64,000 nucleotides of DNA from Fonsecaea monophora (GCF_001642475.1 NW_019174038.1:43405-107404), one strand, 5' to 3'; positions 31,901 to 44,499 are shown, counted from the first letter of the stretch. Numbers and translations are program-made. The notes: generated by a model not told the origin, from the sequence alone.

Positions 31901-33081
31901 TGCAAGGACAAGATCCTACGAGAAGAATACGAAGATCCTGACTGCCATCAAAGTACTTGTACGGAGTATACGAGTCCTCGTACAGACGATACGCTTAAAT
32001 ACTAGGCACTTGAAAAACGCCACGCCCCCAAGTCTCAACGGTGAACGGCTCGCCGACTAAAAGCCATGGGCTGGACAAGTGGAACACATGACCCTGGCTC
32101 GTCTGCCCGTCAATCTCGAGTCTGAAATTCGCAGACCAGGGTTAACCAACACCACTACCAAAAGGTGACAAGGGTCGGTTGAAGAGGGATTTTTCTAGTG
32201 TCGTCCTTGTCTCGTGGCAGACAAGAGAGACAAGAACGCCAGGATGCCCGTCACACCTATTTTTTTTTTCTGACTACCTACTTGGGACTTGGTGAGCTCG
32301 CTTAGCTGTGACAAATGCAGATCGAACCCGGGATTCACCATCCACAATCAGCCATTAATATTCGTTGGTGCAAGGCTGACAACAACTGAACATTGGCATT
32401 TTGACATTTGTGACGTTTGCCTTGGAGGAGAAAAGATCCGACGGGATCTGCAATGCAGTGCAATTGCGGTGTGTGCCTCGTATACCACCAGTACGAGGTA
32501 CAGAAGGGTATCATTGCCTTTTTTTTCATGCTATATTGTCCCTACGGTATGAAACTCACTTGTGTACTCGGCACTTTGCTCGTCGACATCATCATTGTAC
32601 TTTGATCCTGAGCACCAAGTACTCGGTACCTGTGCTCGCCCTTGTAATTTTTCCCCGTAAGTAGCCAGTACAGTCATCACTGGCTGGCTGCTCTCGTAGT
32701 CCTCGCGATGACCATCTCGCTTCAGACCCGTCGCGAAGACTACCCTGCTGGCAGGCAAAAGATCGCCGATCTTTGCTCCGTCGACAAAAAAACCAAAGCT
32801 GAAAGCTGAGTGGGTGGAGATACAGTTTTACAGTTGCTACAGTATGTACCCACGGAAGCCTCGGAGGTACAAGGAGAGGAGTACGAGGTAGCATTTCCGG
32901 GGTAAAAAGTTCATACGTACAGTAGTGCTCAAAAATATCACTGGTAAATATGCTTCTTCGTACCCTGTTCCCCTATGCTGAGTACCTTGTGCTTGTGCTT
33001 GTACTTGGTTGGACAATGTGCTTGGTAAAACTTGTTGTCTGGGAGAAAACACGAATAATACGAGTTATGGTAGCACTGGGA

Positions 33082-33115
33082 AATCTGAATCTGAATCTGA
33101 TCCTGATCCTGATCC
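33082..33115. repeat. Two adjoining hexamer repeats (TGAATC then TGATCC)
   Basis: Three TGAATC-type units switch to three TGATCC-type units that differ at two positions. A CCACTC/CCACAC-rich stretch follows. Confidence 0.75.
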
Positions 33116-33593
33116 TTCCACTCCACTCCACCACACCATACCACACCGCGTCTCTTATCCAGGTCACCCACTGTCCACCTTTTACTGGTACCTGTCCGTG
33201 GCTTGAAACAAGACGCGCCCTCACAATACAGGAAATGTCCGTTTCTTGCCTGCTCGGGGCCGAGCGAGCTCCATACGAGGAGTGTACCTAAAGCCTTCGC
33301 CTACCAGTACTCGGGTACTCATCCCTAGGAAAGGGAGCGAGATCGAAGGTATGGAAAAGAGACCCGCCTCAGCGGACAACAAGTACTCGGTACGAGGAAG
33401 GTATGTACTTCGTAAAAAAAAAGAGGGTTCTGGGTTGTGGAACCGTAGGTCCAAAAGGGCGATGGATTTTTTTGTCCACTGATCTACGAGTCTACGAGAA
33501 GAGTACGAAGTAAAAGTCCAACGGCCCCTAAGAAGTCATTGTGGTGCCTGTGGACACGGAGGGAGCAAGTTACATCATGATCTCCCTTGGAGG

Positions 33594-33624
33594 GGGCTCC
33601 TCTTGGGCTCCTCTTGGGCTCCTC
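33594..33624. repeat. GGGCTCCTCTT tandem repeat, 2.8 copies
   Basis: Two exact 11-mers and a nine-base partial copy, ending in GCTCCTCC. Confidence 0.85.
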
Positions 33625-36330
33625 AGCTCCTCCACGGCCAAGCTGCGAATGACTCTCAAGCTTTTCACAAGTAGGAACTCCGTCAGGGGAGGCGAGGGTC
33701 TCTTTTAGTTGTGGCCATTGACAGACATGCCTTGACTGGTACCTACGGAGTACGTACGGAGTGATAGGTAGAAGAGTAAGGCACCACCAGGCTGTACCGA
33801 ATGCCTCGTACCCATCCAAGGACCCTCCTCGTACCCGTACCCCGTACAAGGACCGAGTACTGTATGTGGTATGGCCGCACCGCCGGCTCTCGCTTCAATG
33901 TCGACCGAACCAACTGCTTTCAGATCAGGCAGAGAGATGGGTAGATTGATTGAACTCCCATTCGAGCTGGCACAACCACAACAGCCGACAAGCACCGACA
34001 ATAGCTATTGCTCTAGCGGAATGAAACAAGCGAAGAGGGAAGAAAGCCTTGCCTCTACTTAGTACATAACAAGGGTTCGCTCTGAGGGAATCGTGGCTAG
34101 GTAAGTAGTAGTAACTCGTATCTGGGTTTCCCTGTGCATCGCTCGAGGGTAGTAGGTAGTAGTGGGGACCCGCGCCGGCATGTCCAGGACCAGGGCCAGG
34201 GCAAGGCGGTGCCGAAAAGAGGCCAGAGGCAGAGGGCAAGTTAAACGCTTGGGACCTGGATGGGACCCCCCGTGGATCCTGGGGTCAGCTCCCCAATGTG
34301 CCCAATAATGCATCCAATTGTCCCAATTGTCCCGCTACGGGGACCAACTGCTGAAGCCCGATCGGCGACCCAAAGTCTCTTTTTGTGTCTTTTGTGGCTG
34401 GGGGTTTCCTTCCACTTCCAAGCCAGGGCGCCATTTTGCGGCCGGGGTCACGAAGGACCAGGACCAGGGCTAGTAGTAGTAGTAGTTGTACCGAGTAGAC
34501 TTGTAGTCATCATGAGGTCGATGACCCCGGTTCAGCGTCGAGCGTTCAGTTGTCTAGTGTTCAAGATCAGGTTCAAAGTTCAAAGCGGGCGGTGGAGGTC
34601 AAGTTAACAAGCCACATCAAGCACATCCAAGTACCTCGTATCTCATACAGTGTAAATACCAGTGTAAAAGTGCAAAGTACGCAGCGCCGTCTCTCTGATC
34701 TCCCTCCCTCCCTTCTTTCTGACAGTACGAGTACCTGCTCGGCAAGGGCTCCACGGACCGGCAGGGCAGGCCTAGTCGCAAAACCTCCTCGCTTGTTCGC
34801 CCTACTCGTCCCTTGCTAGACCGAGATATCTTGACGTCTAGCGCTTCTTGGCGATCTCTCAAATCTTTCCCTGGCACGCCTGGGCAAAAAGCCAGCCCTG
34901 GTCGTTACGCTGCCGTGAGAAACGCTTGAGAGAAGGGATGGGGGAAAGACTTCAAATCCCTGCCGAAGCCGCGTGATTGGCTGGTTCTGTCGAGATGGCG
35001 CGCCCCAAACTCCCCTTTGGTCCAAGTCTACCAGACACCCAGACAGACAGATATCGTAGAGTAGTTGCCCGCCCAGCTGCGGTCGGGGTCATTGTTTCTC
35101 GATAATGGACAAACGAACGCGTGGCGGCGCTTGCCATTGCCCCCCCTCCCCCGTGATGTGATAGCCTTTTGTGACGGGCACACCAGCCCAGCCTGCCAGC
35201 CCAGCAATGGGCATAACCAGGACCAAAGACCGCGTACCTACTCGTCAACGACTGACCGACGATGGGATGTGGATTTCTGGTGGACCAGGCAGGGTCTTGG
35301 GACGAAGGAAACGAACCCTGTCGACTCGACCACCCTTCCTCACCTCACCTCACCTCAGCTTCTCATGGTATCATTGACATTTATTCCCGAACAGCTTTCC
35401 AGCTTCCAAGTTCCCCGTCGGAAAGACTTCGCGGTTCGCCACCAAAAGATCCCTCGGGAGTAAATAATTCAACTGACACGAAAAAACATGTGGGTGGGAT
35501 GCATGCACATCAATGCACAACAACACACAAGTGACAGGCAACACAAAACACAACCAACGTTCCAAAACGGTCTGGCCACCCATTCGAGGCTGCAAAAGTT
35601 ACTTTATCAATAGAAACAACAAAGATAGCCACGGCACATGAGGTTCATGGTCCCGAGTACCTCGTCAAGTTTGTACATTCTCGGAAAGTCCAATCTATGT
35701 ACGTAAAACGTAAAAAAATGGTCACAATTAGACAATACTTTGCCGTATTGTATTTTCTGCATCCCGCCCGCAGTAATGTGTGGGCCGTTCCAGCGTGCTT
35801 CAATCCTGCCTGTTCTGGCTATGTATCAGCCTGTCCATCATCAAAAGTCCCCATCAAGGTGTGTTCGCATCAAGAAGTGAAAGAAGGAAAGAAAAAAAAA
35901 GACCATCCCAGTGAGTTCGCCCTGCAACCTGTTTCCTGGAAGTCCAACTGGAACATCCGTTGTAGACTTAATACAACTGAAATTCCCCCAAACCCTGGGA
36001 CTCCCAGTCCCGCCCGTAAAGAGATAATCTCGTCAAGTCCCCGCCCAACATTATGTCAATACAATGAAATAGATTTTTTCTTGATACCCGCAATCCAAAA
36101 AAACACCCAGCCACCTCCCTTGCTGATTTTGGGGTATCGTAGAGTCTTGCCACTCATGAAATTCCAAGTTGGCGCCACATGGCCAACTTACCGCCGTGTT
36201 ATTACAATGGGTCATTGGAGACTCGACCGAATAAAGCAAAAAATGTTGTTGGCATGCTCGTTGCCATGCCTACTTGTAGTAGGCCCGGCTTTGAGGGTGA
36301 GCATGACACGGTGATATTGCTCCCGTAAAT

Positions 36331-37530
36331 TCATTCAAGCAGCCGCGCCACGTTCATGCGAGTATCTTTCTCGGTCGTCTTGCCGCTAGGTGGGGTCGGA
36401 CTGCGACCCTCTGTGGTGCTGAAACTTGGACGGTTGTCTGCCATGTCGCGAAGTGATGCTGGGCGTGACAGGCTTGGGAGAATGGTAACCTCGGGGATTA
36501 CCGAATCCGCTCTTCCTGCTGATCGATGTAGTCGCATGTCTTCGTGTGCCCGCCCCTTCCAGGTGCCATCAATCTCGGCATCAGGATAGTTACCCGTGCT
36601 GTTTCTGCGGTGCATCTCTGGCCACAGATCGATAGACGGCAACTGACCCACTATCCCACCGGGACGAGGGGAGGTCACCGTCTTGGGCGAAATAGAACAA
36701 TTCGACTGATTGTCCGACACGAGCGACGGCGCCTGCTGGGGGTACGATCCCTGCGAGGCTTCTGTCGCCGCGGGAGATGGAACAGGCGCTTCGTGCCAGT
36801 TAAGGGGGGGCAGCTGGCACTCTAATCGAGTGGGAGACCAGCTATGGAGCCCAAGGAGTGGTTTTCCCCCAGGGCTAGGAAGGTTACCAGATGCCGAGTG
36901 AGGTTGAAGAGGACTCAAGATCGGCTGGTCAGAGTTTGGGTACAAGAGGGACCGGCAATCAGTCTGCACCGACAATTGATGCCCGCCTGGTCGCGGAAGT
37001 AGGTCGTACCGACGCTCTGGTCGCAGGGCTAGTGTGCCTGAAGGGCTGACTTCGGACCTGTGAAAGGGATCCGAGACTGAGAAGGGTGGGTGAGGTAGCT
37101 GGTCTGGTAGATAAAGTTGCTTCATCGGTAGAGACGAGGCTGATGCCAGAATGGGTTGCGCTCGATATCCCACCATTTTAGCAGCGCCATGCGGCCCTGT
37201 GTTTCTTTTCCGGCGGTTCATGCTACCATTCCACCAGTTCTTGACTGCGTTGTCGCTCCGGTTCCCCAGTCGTCGTGCAATTTCTGCCCATCGCTTTCCC
37301 ATGTCGCGGACCAGTTGCTCAATCACTTCGCCCTCTTCGGCCGAAATGGGTTCGTGGTTCAGCGACGGTTTCAGATTTTGGTGATATCGCTCTCGACATT
37401 GTTTGGGTGATCGGTGTTGCATGTGCTCCGAAATGCGAACCCAGTTGTTCGGGCCCTGTGTTCGGACAAGATGTAGCAGGGTGGCATCTTCCTCTGGTAG
37501 CCAAGGGCCTCGTCGGCCTGATCGAGACAT
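36331..37530 (-). CDS. flbD: FlbD-like R2R3 Myb regulator of conidiation
   Basis: An intronless 399-residue frame from the ATG at 37530. Two Myb repeats occupy about residues 6-107: RRGPWLPEEDATLLHLV with HRSPKQCRERYHQNLKPSLN, then ISAEEGEVIEQLV with NRSDNAVKNWWNGSMNRRKRN. This near-perfect block is that of Aspergillus FlbD and Neurospora rca-1. The remainder is Pro/Ser-rich, and a conserved short end (RMNVARLL) closes the protein. Family role: in aspergilli FlbD acts in the fluffy pathway that activates brlA and asexual spore formation. In 5' flanking DNA a (GAAT)4 tract lies at 37541-37556, 11 bases from the start codon. It has 4 kb of gene-free DNA upstream and the 10.6 kb desert downstream, which suggests complex control. 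Confidence 0.9.
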   Translation of the reverse strand: MSRSGRRGPWLPEEDATLLHLVRTQGPNNWVRISEHMQHRSPKQCRERYHQNLKPSLNHEPISAEEGEVIEQLVRDMGKRWAEIARRLGNRSDNAVKNWWNGSMNRRKRNTGPHGAAKMVGYRAQPILASASSLPMKQLYLPDQLPHPPFSVSDPFHRSEVSPSGTLALRPERRYDLLPRPGGHQLSVQTDCRSLLYPNSDQPILSPLQPHSASGNLPSPGGKPLLGLHSWSPTRLECQLPPLNWHEAPVPSPAATEASQGSYPQQAPSLVSDNQSNCSISPKTVTSPRPGGIVGQLPSIDLWPEMHRRNSTGNYPDAEIDGTWKGRAHEDMRLHRSAGRADSVIPEVTILPSLSRPASLRDMADNRPSFSTTEGRSPTPPSGKTTEKDTRMNVARLLE

Positions 37531-40500
37531 GTTGATGAAGGAATGAATGAATGAATGCGCAACCGGGTCTCAAGCACCGTGAACTAGCCTTGTTGACTGA
37601 ACGGACACAAAAGTCGTGAAGGAGTTTCTGTCCAGGGCGAGTCCAGTCGATACAAGGAGCGTATATGTAGGAAGACGGCCTTCAGTGTCAGACTTGATCT
37701 GAGTTCTGCGCCAGTGGGGGTGGGCGTGAACGGTCCGTTGGAACCCTCAACTTAATATCCACACCTAAAACCTCCCAGGAGAAACGGACAGGAAAAGCAG
37801 TTCTGTGTTTGACGGTTTGTTTTGGAAGAACGGCTGTGTATAGGATTTCTGAAAGGTGAGCGCGATGTCGAGTAGGAAACGGTAGAACAGGCTTTCTGAA
37901 GAAGTTGAGAAAAAGAAGGATCGACTTGGAGGCAATAAATTCAAGATGTATTGGATGTTCAAATGATCATCCAATAGACAGCCAAGGTTACGGGTGATTC
38001 ACCCCTCCGGTCCGCGCTTGACTTGAGTAATGATCCGAGCCCAATTCGTGTCTTGGGGAGGTGAGAAACGCGGCAGAGTTGGGGCTCTGTACTCTAAGGA
38101 AATGAAAGGGTGAAATGCTGATATTGAAACCTTCTGATCTTCGATGTTTGTAGACGCACGGATACAGGTCGAGTGGTCCATAGAGGGGGAATAAGGGAAA
38201 GAGGCGCTGAACGCACGAGCTAGCATCGCGCCATAGGAGGCGAGTTTGGAATCCTCGACGTCCTCATTCGGAAGCCCGGCTGGTTGTTTGTGGATGGTGG
38301 ATGAGAAGCAAGAGCCAAAGCTGGGACCCACGCCCGTGCTTCCCGGATCACTCCTGAGTGAACTCTAAAGGGATATGGGAAAGGTTAAGGGTATGGGGCA
38401 GTTGTTCTTCGGCTAAGCCTGCCAGCTCACTTACCCAGGCCAAAGTCCGCAACCCAGCCAAAGAGGTACGGAAGGACCCAGGGAGACAAGGGCCCTTCAG
38501 CGCCAGCTCAACGCCGCGATCGCAGGGAAGCGCTAGCCCTTCTGGTCGTAGGGATCCATCCCCTTCGCCTTGTCCAAGGTCCGATGGGGCATGTCGAAGG
38601 GCAGGAGAGGAAAAGGCAGCGTAAGAGCCCGCTTAAAGTCGACCCAAAACGCCCAAAGTCTCCACCCGATCGATCTGAAGACATGGGTACCCCCCAGGTC
38701 CATTGAGCCAGGCCTTACCAGGACAAGCAAGAAGGTAGGCCGTCTTGACAAATTCACCCTCCCAACACGGCAGGGTGGAGGGTTGCAAAGTTCACGCTTC
38801 AGTTCTATTGCATGCATAACGCGCGGAAACTCTCTCGACACTTTCGTCGATCTTCAAAGTTTCAGCAGCATTGAGATGAGTATCCCGCAGAAAACCTGCC
38901 ATCATCTGCACCCAAACATTGAGGGGGTAAACCTGTTGATCAGACCATGTCGCTCCAAATCTGGACCAGCGGCAAGTCCCGAGCATTGTATTTGTCCCAC
39001 AACAACAAGCTGAAAGCGGACCCTTGGAGAGGGGAAAGAGGGTTAAGCAATGTCGAGACATGGGTACTTGATTTTCTTTGCGCGTCGAGTTAATCCGGTG
39101 TCGTTGGATCCTCTCGCCAGTGGAAACGGACCGGAACACCCCTGACCGGTGACGATGATAGCGGGTTTACCCACGGCCAGGTCGACAAGCGTATGTCGTC
39201 AAAGCACCGTTTGCTGAACTGCTGGAGGAAGCAGCTGCAACAAGTATAGTGGGATGTCAGGTTGTGATCGAGACCTGAGAGAGCCGTGTCCTCTGACTGG
39301 TCCGAGGTTTGGTCTTCACGTCAAACATTTGACCAACTAAAATTGTGAGAGCCACGGCTTCCAGCCGGAGCGTTTTGACCGTTGTGGCCCCTGCGAGGCC
39401 TGGTAGTCGATTGGAGGAACAGCCTGACTGCCGATAGCGTTGGCGAGGCAAGGACCCAATGACAGATGAGAGACAAGGATCGCGATCGCGTCCGGAATCT
39501 GGCGCGCGGAATCCAGCGACCTTGGACAGGTGGGAACCTCCAGCAGGCTGAGACGACTAGCGGCGACTCGAGACGAACGCCACATTCATTAGAACATCCC
39601 CAAAGGGACAGTGGCCAAAACTTCCTCACGAGCGTCACCAGGCTTGTGCCAACTTTGGTCTGGGAAGATCATTGACTCCGCCAGAATAGCCACCCCATCA
39701 GATCCAGTCGCAAGTGCGAGCACCTCTCATAGTATCAAAGGCAAACCCTCCTTGTTGTGTGATGACCCCTCCCCGCCTTTGATTCTGTTATGACAACAAC
39801 CCGTGTGGGATGCTGAGTGCCCCGGCCCTTTTTCAGCTCATACTGCCCACACTAATTCACTTGTGGAGTGGCAATTGTCCTAGAACGCCATCTCGCGGGG
39901 TATACACTGTATCCTCTGTTCAGCTCGTCTTGATCGTATTGAACATGAAGGCTGTGATGCGAAATTGGTCGGTGGGGTTGAAAGAGGCTCTGAGTCGGTG
40001 CGACGATCAGGACTGTTTCCCCTGAATTCCCAGTCAACAGGAGGGGTTCGTCGAGTCCCGCGTTGAGCAGCTACAAGTTCTTCGGCGAGGGGTAAGATGC
40101 GGTCTGTAAAGTCTGAATGAGGCCGGAGTACCTGGCAGACTTCGGATGCGGTAGCCGGACTTTAATGGAGGGGGCGGCGAACACGAGGGTCAAGCGACGG
40201 GGAAGCGCTGAGGGTGTAGCAGGGGGTCCGGTTCTGGTGGTGGTGGTGTGGTGGTTGTACTGCTGATGGTGGTCCAAGGTCTCCATCACCTCGATTGTAA
40301 AAGGAATCAGAGTTCAGCTGCTGCTGCAGCATCCAGGGCGACAAAAACTTGTCCCAAAGTTGTCCGTTATTGAGAGGAGGCAAGATTCGCGGAACAAAGA
40401 CCGAACAACGCAAACTCTGGTCAACTGAAACATCCCGCAGCACACAATGGGAAGATAGTTTTCTCTTCATCCCCTGATTTTTCTCATTTGGGTCTGTTCT

Positions 40501-41552
40501 TGAGTTTTTCCAATGAACATCTATTTCCCTTTCCGTCTATATCGCTGCATGTCAAGAAGAACATTGCCGTCTTTGGACTCTCTATCCCCCTTCTCCTATT
40601 ACCAACTTACACTCTTTTGATCCGATATGGGAGTTTCTCTCTGCTACATACCCGTGGTCCTGGTTCCCGGCGAAGAAGGGCGCCAACAACGTGCGGGCAC
40701 CAAACTGGCCTGCGACCAGTATAGACCCATCTGTTCCTTTCCCCTGACGCGTTCAGCGTGAAGCTGCATTGCTTCTCACCACCCTTTAGCAAATCCTCTA
40801 TTGCCATCGGCCGCGAGAGTTCTACCCTTTCCGCTGAATGGGTCGCGAGCGCGGCCACCACGGCGGCGCCAGAGTTCTGGATCTCGTCCTCGGCAACCAA
40901 CCTTGAGTTTCTCGACCTGGACACAGCTCTTTCTCGGTCTCAGCTAGACTGCCCAACTCGGCATCTCGAGGGGGATCAACAACATCAACACCCAGAAACT
41001 CCACCCTCTAGAGCAGTTGTTAATTTGCCACAGCGCGAAGATTGACACACAACAGCGCGTCTTGCGCGTGGCAGAAGGTCCTAGACTTTGCTCACCCCCG
41101 TTGCTCAGGACTTGTTGTCGCAACCCGTCGCCAGTTGACCGACAGGAGAAGCCCGAAGATGCTTTCGACGGGAACTCAGATCGCGCACTCAAGCTTCACG
41201 GTCAACGGACATCTCGGGCTCCCAATTTCCGTCAATATTGATCTCCAGGAGTCCAGGAGAGTCCAGGAGAAAGGGAATGTTCCCGGTTGCCATCGCAGCA
41301 GCGAGCTTGTATCACTCAGACGGGCTCAACGGGACTCCTCAGCACAAGCTCAGACGTTCTGAATGTCTGTACAATCGTAGGTTCGTTCACGCATGGCGAT
41401 GATCAACTGTAGGAGTGAGGCATGGGCATCGTTTGCGTGAATTGTCCTATTAGTCTTCCCGTTTCAACGTGAGCTTTCTGATCTCCCACGGCAGAGTGTG
41501 GACTGATGTGTCCGTGACAACGAATCTTGAACCTTCAGTTGTCCTCTCATTC
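37531..41552. promoter_or_regulatory. 4 kb gene-free upstream region of flbD
   Basis: All of this lies between the UTP12 stop and the flbD ATG, both on the minus strand, so it is flbD upstream DNA plus the UTP12 3' flank. Several minus-strand frames of about 100 codons occur (for example 40607-40924, which contains RPMAIEDLLKGG, and 40162-40470), but none carries a domain I recognise. They may be uORFs of a long leader. Small repeats: a CAGCTGCTGCTGCAGC near-palindrome at about 40317 and a GTCCAGGAGA pair at 41251-41270. Confidence 0.5.
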
Positions 41553-44499
41553 CTAGGCAATGTTCACAAACTCCCTCTTTTTCCCTCTGCTCATGCCTGT
41601 AGCGGCGCCATCATTCTCTTGCCATGTTTCTTCGTCGACGTATTCTGTTTCCCCAGCTACTTCTCTTACCCTCCTCCCCAATACTCTCAATCCAGCGAGA
41701 TTGAACCCCAGCTCTCCCTTCTGCCTGGTCAGCGTCCTTCGAAACTTGCTCCTCACCTCCTCCAACATGCCCTTCATGGCTCTTGAGCTCACAATCTGTT
41801 TTTGGTGCGTCTTTAGCATAAACAGCAATATCCGACAGGCCAAGGGGATGGCCCGGCCCTCTTCAGCCCAGAGAGCCAGGAATGTGAAGAGCGCGGGAAT
41901 CTGGGAGAACGACAGGACGAGCAGCGCATCTTGGAGAGACGCCGAGGGTATCTTTTGAAAAGTGCTGAGCACATAGCTTGATGCGGATATGTTGTTGTTG
42001 GCAAGGAATATTGGATTCCGCTGTGGAGGTGCAGCTTTCGGATTCGTTCTTTTTGCTTCGTCGTAGGTTCGCATTGTTTCGAGATCTTCCATACCGATTT
42101 CCAGTGCTTCCGCTATTTTCTCCCCAGCCATCAACGTCTGGGCGGTTTGCTTGCCGGCCGGTCCTGCTTCCAGACCGTCCGTGTTGCCCTCGCCGTCGAT
42201 CTCATTTGCGTCATTCTCCAGGGATGTCAAAAGAGTATTCTCATACAAATCCTCCAGTTCTTTTTCTCTCTCTTCCTCCAAGAAAATCTGCTCATCCGTC
42301 TGATGCCACATGCGGATGCTCTTATCGTGACTCGCCGTCACAACAAACTCCCCAGAGTGGGCCACTGCCATGGCCCAAATCTCGCCCTGGTGACCCTCCA
42401 GCTTTTGGATCTGCTCAAATTTGTCGGCATCATAATATTTCATCACTTTATCTTTGCTGGCAGAGAAGAAGTGATGGCCGTTCCCCTCGTCGTTATTCGG
42501 AACAAATTTGACGGCGAGGATACTATCCTGGTGGGCAAAAAAAGCCTTGTGACAATCTCCAAAGTCGAGGCCCCACACCCGGACGTTCTTGTCAGCGCTC
42601 GAGGTAACGATGAGTTTGCTATCGTGACTAATGTCCATTGCTAGAACCGGGAGCTTGTGGCCGTATAAGGTAAGGAAGAGTTTGAGCGTGTCCACGAAGA
42701 AGACCTTGACAGTATTGTCGAGCGTGCTGATGGCGAGGAGTCGCTCGTCGGGAGAGAAGCAGACGCTTAGAATGTCGTCGCTGACCTGAAGGGTCCGGGT
42801 ATGGGCAAGAGTGAGCTTTGCACTTTTCCGCGTTGTCCCCAGAACGTCTTCCTGGATGACTTGAAACTGCCAGAATTTGGCACTTTTATCGGCAGAGCCA
42901 GTGAGAAGGGATTTGCCGTCCGGGCTGACCTGAAGAGACCAGATGTCTCGCTCGTGCGCGTTAATGGTGTCCAACAGTGTTGATGCGGCAATATCAAACA
43001 CTTCAAGTGTGCCCTCTCGTGTCCCCACCACGACGATCTTATCACCTGGCAGAAAAGCCACGCAAAGAGCGTGACCGCAGTCTAGGGTTCGCAAACAAGT
43101 CTGTGTCCGTGTGTTCCATATCTTCAAGCTGCCGTGAGAGGCTGTCGCTAGCATTCTGTCGTCTGAGCTAAGCGCAACGCAGCGAATGTCTGTACGATGG
43201 CCGGGCATATCGACGGTGAGAGCGCGGTTGTACTCTGGAGCTTCAGATGATTTCTTCTTATCTGAAGCCGCGACGTCGAAGAGCTCGAGTTGGTTGTTTG
43301 AAGTGGCTACCAGGACCCGGATCGACTTGCCAGACTTTCCCCCTGCCCAGTCCATCGATCTGACTTTGCCTCCCGTCCGTATAAGAACATGAGGCACAAA
43401 TATGTCCGCAGCTGTTGCGTGGGAAATATCAGTCGAGTCTTCGACGTCGTCACCGACGTCAACCCCCGAATCGGCATCCGTTGTGCCCGCTTTCTCTTTT
43501 CTCCGTTTTCGCTTTCGCGCCAGAGATTTTCTGACTTCTGTCTCTGAGCGAATCCGGAATATCTCGACAGCTTTTTCGGAGCCGTGTACGGCAATCAAGT
43601 CGCGTTTCGGGTGGAATGTGATACCTAATGGCCGATCGCGGCCGTGGCGATAGAGCGCTCCTTGTTCCCGCAGGATATTTTGTCCTTCTGGTATGTTCAT
43701 CCCCGTTTTCAGTTTTAAGACAGCGTCATTGATCGACCACACTTTCAACTCGCCGTCATTCCCCGCCGTAATGCAACCGCTGTCGCCACTCATCAGCCCG
43801 AGAGCCCAACATTCTCCATTCGTTTGTGTGACATGCGTCTCGATACAGTGCTGTGTTGACAAGTCCCACACTTTAATCAGGGCGTCCTTGCTGGTGGAGA
43901 GGAGGAAATCATGAGATGTGGAGTCATCGTCGAGGGCGTCTTGGGCATCGCCAGCAGTAAGGAAATTAAGGGAAGTAATTTGGTCCTTGTGACCACGAAG
44001 ACGATACAACCCCACCTCGGCGACCAAATCCCAGAGGATAACGTCTGTGTCCTTTGATCCGCTGGCTAGACGAACTCCAGAGTGATCAAATTTGAGTTGT
44101 GTTATCGCTCTCCGGTGTCCGTTGAAAGTGATGATCACCGTTGCTGTTCTCGAGTCCCATATTCGAATCTTGCCATCGTCGTAACCCACTGCAAACACAT
44201 CAGGGTCGACCTGACTCCGGCAGATGACGGTGACAACAGCATGATTGTCCTCGATGTTCCATACTCCAACTTTTTCTGAAGTCTTGAGATCCCATACCAA
44301 AACTGCCTCGTTGGCACCTACATAGGCACGACCGGCGCCCCCTCTACCCTCGTGCTCAGAGATTGGGTCCCAGACTACGTTCGCGGCGGCTGTACAGATC
44401 TGGCCAAAGGTCTTGCTGTGCTCGAATTTGCTAAACAGGTCAGTACTGCTCCGTCTGGTCGCTGGATTTTGTCTTGACTTACAGATATGACTTGACCAT
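41553..44499 (-). CDS. UTP12: U3 snoRNP protein Utp12/Dip2 (WD-repeat, SSU processome)
   Basis: Two exons: a 17-nt first exon 44499-44483 coding MVKSY plus two bases, then 44430-41553 after a 52-nt intron (44482-44431) with a TACTGAC branch site; the product is 964 residues. Splicing gives MVKSYLKFEHSKTFG, the universal start of this family. At least ten WD40 units follow, for example FNGHRRAITQLKF, LYGHKLPVLAMDIS and KLEGHQGEIWAMAV. A C-terminal helical Utp12 domain covers about 820-930. Yeast Utp12 is a UTPB subunit of the 90S pre-ribosome required for 18S rRNA processing in the nucleolus. A basic linker (SLARKRKRRKEK) lies between the two propellers. The tiny first exon means that a single-frame model would give a false, longer N-terminus. 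Confidence 0.95.

Larger units (their letters stand above)
25702..36330. other. 10.6 kb gene desert between convergent genes
   Basis: No gene is supported across 10.6 kb, although the flanks are gene-dense. Both neighbours end here, so it is not an ordinary promoter region. It is not strikingly AT-rich. It is rich in simple repeats, CT-rich and GA-rich blocks, small hairpins and near-palindromic words such as GAGTAC, TACGAG and TACTCGG. The longest open frames (30203-30898 minus, 35697-36314 plus, 27251-27745 plus) are biased, low in complexity or motif-free. A non-coding RNA, a decayed element or a gene with many tiny exons cannot be excluded. Confidence 0.6.

Noticed and set aside
32310..32345. 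tRNA-like B-box (GATCGAACCCGGG)
   Set aside because: No A-box, acceptor stem or cloverleaf can be formed around it.
25702..36330. Centromere
   Set aside because: The stretch is not markedly AT-rich and shows no RIP-like or satellite structure; chromatin data would be needed to claim it.
38358..39013. Plus-strand frames of 88 and 147 codons upstream of flbD
   Set aside because: Low-complexity Ser/Pro/Arg-rich translations with no family features.
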